A stretch of DNA of 15,158 bases from Basidiobolus heterosporus B8920 (Eukaryota > Basidiobolomycota > Basidiobolomycetes > Basidiobolales > Basidiobolaceae): NCBI GenBank assembly GCA_000697455.1, contig JNET01032399.1, positions 1-15,158 of the forward strand, in the 5' to 3' direction. This document shows, in pieces, positions 8,177-15,158 of this stretch. The position numbers and the translations under genes were made by a program. The notes beneath the pieces are model-generated. The model saw nothing but the letters and a program-made list of their open reading frames with translations, ran no database searches and was not told the origin of the DNA. Position 1 is the first letter of the stretch. Every line of letters starts with the position of its first letter.

Positions 8177-11100
8177 ATGACGACCTCATGCTCCGACAAT
8201 GTTGAAATGAAGGATGCAGACTCACTAACCCAACACTCACAACCTTTCGACCCGTTACGTTTTGACCTCTCTGCCGCCATTTCTAGCTTTCTCTCCCAAC
8301 TCTCCCAACTCGAGTCTACCACCTCCCTCCAACTTCTCAATAATAGACAGCGCCATGTGTTAGATAAATATAGACATCACCAAGAGGATCAATTGAAGGG
8401 AGAAGTGTTGGATATTTTAGCGGAGTTACTAGTTTTCCCTGAGTTAACCTTGACTATCGCACATCTCTTCCGTCCATTGTTGATAGATTTGTCTGCTCGT
8501 TGGAATAGATCAGGTGCTTCAATATTCTTATTTGAGTTCTATGCTCAAAACTAACCTCTCTACATATATTCCCGAAATAACTAGAAATCCTATCCTCCTT
8601 CCCCCAGATATCAAACGACTTTAGCAACTTTACTCAAGTAGAGGTAGTTGCCATGGCTTATGCGAAGCTGCTACACATTGCCCCCCAACTGAAAAGGTAC
8701 ACAGAAATGCGATCGTTTGATGAATAATACAATAAGTAAATTATGGTTGTTAACATCAGGAATCTATATACTAGCTCTGCCATCCAATTCTTCAAGCAGC
8801 AACCTTCCCTTTTTGAACGCGTAAACACTTCATATTCCGGCAGACAAACATCTGAAAAGGTGAGCTTGTGTTTACTCTATCATTTATCGTTGCCTACACC
8901 GTACTGAATTCGCATTCCAGGACCCTGCATTCACTAAGTATCTCTCCGCTTTGCTGATATCAGCTTACCGTCTACTTAGATCCTCCGTGCGTTCATTTGC
9001 GGGCTTGTTCAATTGGACACCATTGTTCCAACTCATCAACTATTCGGATCAAGAGATCCGCTATTACGTAGTATTATGCCTTTCCTTGCTGTTAGAGATG
9101 TCCGATCGTGAGACTCGTGATTCGATTCAGTCACTTGTTGGTGACATTTATAAGCCTGGCGACGAAAGTCTCTCGCTTTTGAGGTAAGAAACCTTGGTTG
9201 TATTTGACGCTTCATGGCTAACTAACACTTGGCTTACATTTAGCATGACCGAGCAGGAGCATTTATCGGGCGAGAGACTGAAGATGGTTTTAGAATCTTG
9301 CAGTCCTATACCGTTAGGCGACACACCCATTCTCAACGCCTCTGACTTATCCGCATCAACTGTCAACCTTTGTGGTGTTTTGCTTCCACGCAATGACCAG
9401 TCCGATACCAGCTCTGTCGAAAGTAACCTGGTATTAACTTCCACCACAGTCAAGAATTTGCGGGCCATCGGACTGGCGCTTTCGCTTGGGGCCCCTGTTT
9501 TGTTGGAAGGGGTTACTGGCTCTGGAAAGACTGCACTTGTCGAGGAAGTTTCTAATCTCCTAGGCAAACGGGATATCGTCAAGATCCACTTAGGGGATCA
9601 AACCGATTCCAAAGTTTTGTTAGGCACCTATGTGTCAACCTCTACGCCCGGTTCATTCAAGTGGCAACCCGGAGTTTTGACCACTGCCGTCAAGGAAGGG
9701 CGTTGGGTCTTGATTGAGGATATCGATCTTGCTCCTATGGAGGTCACATCTGTTCTCATTCCTCTACTTGAGACTCGAGAGCTATTCATTCCAAGTCGAG
9801 GCGAGAGATTCGTTGCCAAAGATGGATTTCAGCTATTTGCAACCAGAAGTCTGATGCCTAACGGAACTGCAGTACGCAGTTCAATCGGTAACAACGTGAT
9901 GGCCAATAGTTTATGGACTCGTGTAGAAGTTAAGCCTTTGGATATGGACGAGTTGAGAGATGTCATAGAAAAGAGATATCCCAGATTGAGATCCATCTCA
10001 TCAGTCATCATTCGAGTGTTCACTACCATTACTGAAATCTTTCAAGATCGCCAATATTCCTCCATCACCATCTCTACTATGAGTCGATTCATCTCGGCTA
10101 GGGATCTTATGAAATGGTGTACGCGTGTCGAGGCTTTGCTTAGTACATCTAAGCGACAATTGTTCCCCGATGATGACCTACCTGTGGACGACAAGACTAG
10201 AGAGGATATCTTTAGTGAGGCGGTAGATTGCTTCTGTAGTATGATCTCCAGTTATGATGGCTGGGTGACTGTCCTAGAAAAAGTAGGTAGTGCGCTCGGC
10301 TTATCCAAGGAGCGTGTTCACTTGTACGCAAACTCATACGTTCCCTCGATGAATGTATCTGATGAAGCGGTTCAAGTCGGTAGAGTTACCCTTCGTTCCC
10401 TAGCTGATCCTTCCAGTCAGGTGAAGCGAAACTCTAAGCGAGTATTTGCACAAACCAATCATGCCCTCCGTTTACTAGAACGAATTGCTGTCGGTGTTCA
10501 TCTCTGTGAGCCTATTCTTTTGGTTGGTGAGACTGGTACTGGTAAAACCACGGTGGTGCAATACCTCGCCGAACTTATGCACCAGAACCTGATTGTGGTA
10601 AATTTATCACAACAAAGCGATTCGTCGGATCTTTTAGGCGGGTTCAAACCGGTGGATGGAAAGGTCATGGCTATTCCTCTCAAGGAAGAATTCGAAAGAT
10701 TGTTCGAGTGCACCTTTTCAATGAAGAGGAACGCTAAATTCTTAGAGGGTGTGAGAAAAGCATTCGTCAAGAAGCAATGGAAGCGTCTTATAACCTTATT
10801 TAAAGAAGCTTGCAAAATGGCGAAGCAGAGGCTTATCAAACGCTCCGAGAAAGAAACTGAAGATAACGATAAGGATCATCAGTCCGCAAAAGCCAAGAAG
10901 GCACGTACCGGAGACAAGACAGTAGATAACACAGCTCTTGTTCAGCAATGGGAGACTTTTGGCGAACAGGTGATCCAATTTGAAGCCAGACAAAGCCAAG
11001 AGAGCAAGTTGGTGTTCAGCTTTATCGAGGGCTCCTTAGTGAAGGCTGTCAGAAAGGGTTATTGGATTTTGCTTGATGAAATCAATCTTGCTACTACTGA

Positions 11101-14100
11101 AACCTTAGAATGCTTAAGTGGACTGATTCAGGATGCTGAAGGGTCAATCCTTTTGACTGAAAAGGGCGACACTGAACCTATTCGAAGACATCCCAACTTC
11201 CGAGTATTCGCTTGTATGAATCCTGCAACTGATGTTGGTAAGAAAGATCTCCCCCCAGGTCTCCGCAATCGCTTTACCGAATTTTACGTACACCCTCCTG
11301 ATGCTCGTCAGGATGACTTGTTGACCATCGTTAAGAAGTATCTAGCAAATAGCAGTCACGGTGATGAGCGAGCATGCATGGACGTCACCGAGTTCTATAT
11401 GGAAGCCAAGAATCTTCAGATTCAGCACAAGCTTGCCGATGGTGCTAACCAAAGACCCCATTACAGTATGAGAACTCTGAGTAGAGCTCTCTCATATGTA
11501 ACCCAAATTGCACCTAATTATGGCTTGAGAAGAGCTTTATTCGAAGGTTTCTCAATGACTTTCTCCACGTTACTCAACAAAGAGAGCGAAGTTATTATGC
11601 GTCAACTGATTGAGAAGCACCTTTTGAAGGGAGTGAAAAATCCACGCGCATTGATCACTCAAATTCCTCGTCCTCCAGCGGATGAAGGATTCGTTCAATT
11701 TGGTCATTTCTGGCTCTCGCAAGGGCCCGAAGTTCTAGATGAAGTCGAGCATTACATTCTGACTCCTTCGGTAGAAAAAAATCTCTACAACCTAGCTCGT
11801 GTAGTCATGAGCAACAAATATCCAGTTCTGCTCCAGGGTCCTACCTCAGCTGGTAAAACTAGTATGATTGAATACCTGGCCAAGCGTACGGGCCACAAAT
11901 TTATCCGTATCAACAATCACGAACATACCGATCTTCAAGAGTATTTGGGTACTTATGTATCCCAAGATGGTCAGCTTACCTTCCAAGAAGGTGCACTTGT
12001 TGAGGCTCTTCGTAAGGGTTATTGGATAGTACTCGACGAACTTAACTTGGCTCCTTCAGATGTGCTAGAAGCATTAAACAGACTTCTTGATGATAATCGT
12101 GAGCTGTTGATCCCTGAGACTCAGGAAGTTGTCAAACCACATCCCCACTTTATGCTTTTTGCCACTCAAAATCCCGCCGGTTTGTACGGTGGTCGTAAGG
12201 CCCTTTCTCGCGCATTCCGTAATCGTTTCCTCGAATTACACTTTGACGATATCCCCGAAGACGAGTTGGAGACAATTTTGGCCAGAAGATGCCAAATCGC
12301 ACCCTCTTACTGTAAAAAGCTTGTACAGGTTTATAAGCAATTAATGGAGCACAGACAGCGTACTCGAATTTTTGATGGTAAGCACGGATTCATTACCCTC
12401 AGAGATATGTTCAGATGGGCTGGTAGAGAAGCGCTTGGATACCAAGAACTTGCGGAACACGGTTACATGATTCTAGCCGAGAGAACACGTCGCGAAGAAG
12501 AAAAAGCCGTCGTCAAGAAGGTCATAGAAAGTGTAATGCGCGCAAAGATCGACGAGGAGAAGTTATATGACTGCTCGCATCTTCCTGAATTCAAAGAATT
12601 CGAACGTCGTGTCACAGGAACTGATCAAAGTTCTGTTGCCTGGACCAAAGCAATGAAACGTCTCTTTACTTTGGTTGCTCAGTGTATTAGATTCAATGAG
12701 CCCGTTTTACTAGTTGGTGATACTGGTTGTGGTAAAACTACTGTTTGTCAGATGCTAGCTATTGCTAGAGAACAGGAATTGCATATTGTCAATTGCCATC
12801 AAAACACTGAAACCTCCGATCTTCTTGGTGGTCAACGTCCACTTCGTAATAAGTCTGGTGTTTACGCCGAGCTGCGGGAACACTTGTATCCCTTTGCACG
12901 AGCTCACTTTTCTGCTGAAGAGGCTGAACAGTTGATATCAGATTACGATATTGAGGACGTCATGGCTTTCTTCGAAGCACATATCAAATCTGATTGTCTG
13001 CTAGGACATGAGGATGAAAGCACTGCCAAGGAAATTTGCTTAATTCGTAGCTTGTACAAAAAGTCTATCGGCTTATTTGAGTGGCACGATGGTCCTCTCG
13101 TTCAGTCAATGAAGAATGGGGATCTCTTTTTGTTGGATGAAATCTCTTTAGCAGATGATTCGGTATTAGAGAGATTAAACTCAGTATTAGAACCTCATCG
13201 TCTTTTGGTGCTTGCTGAGAAAGGCGGTGCCCATGTTGAAGAGCTAACCGCTCACCACAAATTCCAATTCTTGGCTACAATGAACCCAGGTGGTGACTAT
13301 GGTAAAAAGGAGCTGTCACCTGCCCTCAGAAATCGTTTTACTGAGGTATGGGTCCCCTCTGTTACGGACGAGGGTGATTTGAAGCAAATTATACAAGAAC
13401 GTATTCACGATGAAGAAGTGAAGCCTTTCGCAAGTAAGATGCTCGATTTCATCAACTGGTACGCTAAAGCTCTTGGAAAGAGTCGATCCATTATTAGTCT
13501 ACGTGATGTATTGTCGTGGGTAGAGTTCATGAATGAGGCGTCACACAAGTTGGGTGCAGAAGCAGCCTTTATTCATGGTGGTTCACTTGTCCTGTTAGAT
13601 GGTATTGGTTCCAATGGATCTCCCGGAACTGTATTTACCGGGGAGGCACTCAAGAACTTCAAAGCAGAATGCCTCGCTCGTCTCTCAGGAAGGGAGTTGT
13701 CCAACGCAAACACTATTGATCTGCACGGCATTTCTTCCGAAATTGAATCCACTCCGACGCGGTTTGGTGTTGCTCCATTCTTTATCTCTAAGGGAAGTCA
13801 GACAAATCACCAAGTGAAGTTTGCGCTTCGTGCCCCTACCACTTTTGCCAACTTGGTTCGTGTACTTCGAGCGCTTCAGATCAAAAAGCCTATTCTTTTG
13901 GAAGGTAGTCCTGGTGTGGGTAAGACCAGTTTGATCTCAGCTTTGGCTTCCGCTTCTGGGCGCAACTTGGTGAGAATTAACTTGTCTGAACAAACTGATC
14001 TTATGGATTTGTTTGGTTCTGATTTACCTGTCGAAGGCGGCAAAAGCGGTGAATTTGCATGGCGCGACGCACCTTTCTTGCAGGCGATGCAATCCGGAGA

Positions 14101-15158
14101 TTGGGTCCTTTTAGACGAAATCAATCTTGCTTCTCAATCTGTACTTGAAGGTCTGAATTCATGCCTTGATCATAGAGGTAGCGTATATATTCCTGAATTG
14201 GACCGCTCATTTGGTTGTGCCAAAGAATTCCGAATCTTTGCTGCTCAAAATCCTATCCAGCAAGGAGGTGGTCGTAAGGGCTTGCCCAAGTCTTTCCTGA
14301 ATCGATTCACACAAGTGTACGTTGATCAGCTTGCAAAGGAGGATCTGCTTTTTATTTGCCAGCATTCGTTCCCCAAGATGAACATCACTGAACTGGAAAA
14401 GGTGATTGAGTTCAATAATCGCATGCACGAAGAAACAATGGTGAAGAGAAGTTTTGGATTGAGAGGTAGCCCGTGGGAATTCAATCTTCGTGATGTCTTT
14501 AGGTGGCTTGAACTGCTTAACAGTGATCATGGACTGAAATGTATTGCTAGCCCTGCCGAGTATCTTGATATGATCTATTTGAAGCGTATGAGAACACCTG
14601 AAGATAGAGAAAGTGCTGTGAGGTTGTACAATCAAGTTTTCAAGACCACGTACCAACGTGCTGAGCATCCATTTTATCAAATCAACCCTTCATATCTCCA
14701 AGTGGGTCATTCTGTGCTTCCACGCAGACACAACACTACCGAGAAATTAACCGGCGAGCAACTGCACCTTCTCCACACTATGCTTGGTCCTTTGGAGTCA
14801 GTTATGAAATGTGTAGAAATGAATTGGATGGCCATTGTTACTGGATCTTCTGGATCTGGTAAAACCAGTCTTATTCGCCTCCTGGCCCAGTTGACTGGTA
14901 ATGTTCTAGAGGAGTTTTCAATGAATAGTGGTGTCGATACGATGGAGCTACTTGGTGGCTTCGAGCAAGTTGAATTATCTCGGTATCGTCAGAAAATTCT
15001 AGATGGTTTGCGCCAGGCTACCTACCGCTTGTCCAAGTTGCTACTGACACTAAAATTAGATGACCAAAGTAAGATTGCGTCGTATCTACAGCAACTCAGT
15101 AACAATTTATACGCGTTGGAACAACAGCATACCTCATTGGACACTTCCAAGTCCCAGA
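8177..15158 (+). CDS. MDN1: Midasin, AAA-type dynein-like ATPase of 60S ribosome assembly (5' half, runs off right edge)
   Basis: Five exons: 8177-8513, 8585-8696, 8760-8859, 8921-9183 and 9244 to the edge, giving 2242 codons of a protein that is usually 4700-5000 long. After an N-terminal helical domain of about 300 residues come six AAA modules. Their Walker A motifs start at residues 360 (GVTGSGKT), 699 (GETGTGKT), 1136 (GPTSAGKT), 1429 (GDTGCGKT), 1825 (GSPGVGKT) and 2138 (GSSGSGKT). Walker B motifs are LIEDID in module 1 and LLDEIN-type in 2-5; NRF arginine-finger motifs end modules 2-5. Module 6 is cut before its Walker B. The order and wording match yeast Mdn1/Rea1 closely. Known role: it uses ATP to pull Ytm1 and Rsa4 off pre-60S particles in nucleolus and nucleoplasm. 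The linker, acidic region and MIDAS domain lie outside the window. A Lys/Arg/Glu/Asp-rich insert near residues 796-830 sits where yeast also has a charged insert. Confidence 0.98.
8514..8584 (+). other. Midasin intron 1 with a competing acceptor
   Basis: Donor GTGCTT at 8514, branch-like CTAAC at 8551-8555, acceptor AACTAG ending 8584. This keeps frame and gives NRSEILSSFPQISNDF across the junction. A more pyrimidine-rich acceptor, CCTTCCCCCAG ending 8607, lies 23 nt downstream, but its use shifts frame to a stop within a few codons. Confidence 0.7.

Noticed and set aside
8608-8696. Exon 2 of midasin starting at the strong acceptor CCCCCAG
   Set aside because: Joined to the phase-1 donor at 8513 it gives a stop within five codons; the acceptor at 8584 keeps frame.
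9148-14680. Several minus-strand frames of 60-157 codons
   Set aside because: All are antisense to the continuous midasin frame, which matches the family throughout.
1-15158. Mobile elements, viral fossils, horizontally acquired clusters
   Set aside because: No transposase, reverse transcriptase, integrase or capsid-like frame and no long terminal repeats were seen; every gene looks native to a fungal genome.

Overview
The window reads as nuclear DNA of a filamentous or early-diverging fungus. Coding genes are interrupted by short spliceosomal introns of 47-107 bp with GT...AG ends and CTAAC/CTAAT-like branch sites. Every recognisable product is fungal or general eukaryotic. Mucoromycota is plausible from the intron style and protein flavour, but I cannot place it more precisely by eye.

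Layout. (1) 1-2750, minus strand: the 5' eight exons of a gene for a Ser/Pro-rich protein with a ubiquitin-interacting motif, SUMO-interacting-like stretches and a RAD18-type UBZ zinc finger. The gene runs off the left edge. It looks like a DNA-repair scaffold of SLX4 style, though I cannot prove the orthology. (2) 2751-3555: divergent intergenic region with a 13-bp tandem array. (3) 3556-4960, plus strand: three-exon secreted pepsin-type aspartic protease with a C-terminal hydrophobic tail suggesting a GPI or membrane anchor. (4) 4961-5223: convergent 3' region with a TCACC-rich tract and a 34-bp tandem duplication. (5) 5224-6458, minus strand: two-exon arrestin-domain protein with LPxY and PPxY motifs near the C-terminus. 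(6) 6459-7105: divergent promoter region with a 7-bp tandem array. (7) 7106-7644, plus strand: ribosomal protein eS17, with an intron directly after the ATG. (8) 7645-8176: intergenic region with a polyadenylation signal, a 12-bp tandem array and an A/T-rich inverted-repeat structure. (9) 8177-15158, plus strand: the N-terminal 2242 codons of midasin (MDN1/REA1), the giant six-AAA ATPase of 60S ribosome assembly. It has four small 5' introns, then at least 5.9 kb of uninterrupted coding sequence, and runs off the right edge.

Two neighbours in the same orientation, eS17 and midasin, serve ribosome production (one the 40S, one 60S maturation). The arrestin and protease genes are unrelated housekeeping or secretory functions. 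I saw no mobile element, viral fossil, CRISPR array or tRNA. The window is mostly ordinary conserved fungal genome. The points most worth a second look are the poorly identified UIM/UBZ protein, its 22-nt micro-exon, the anchored protease, and several short tandem arrays in promoters.
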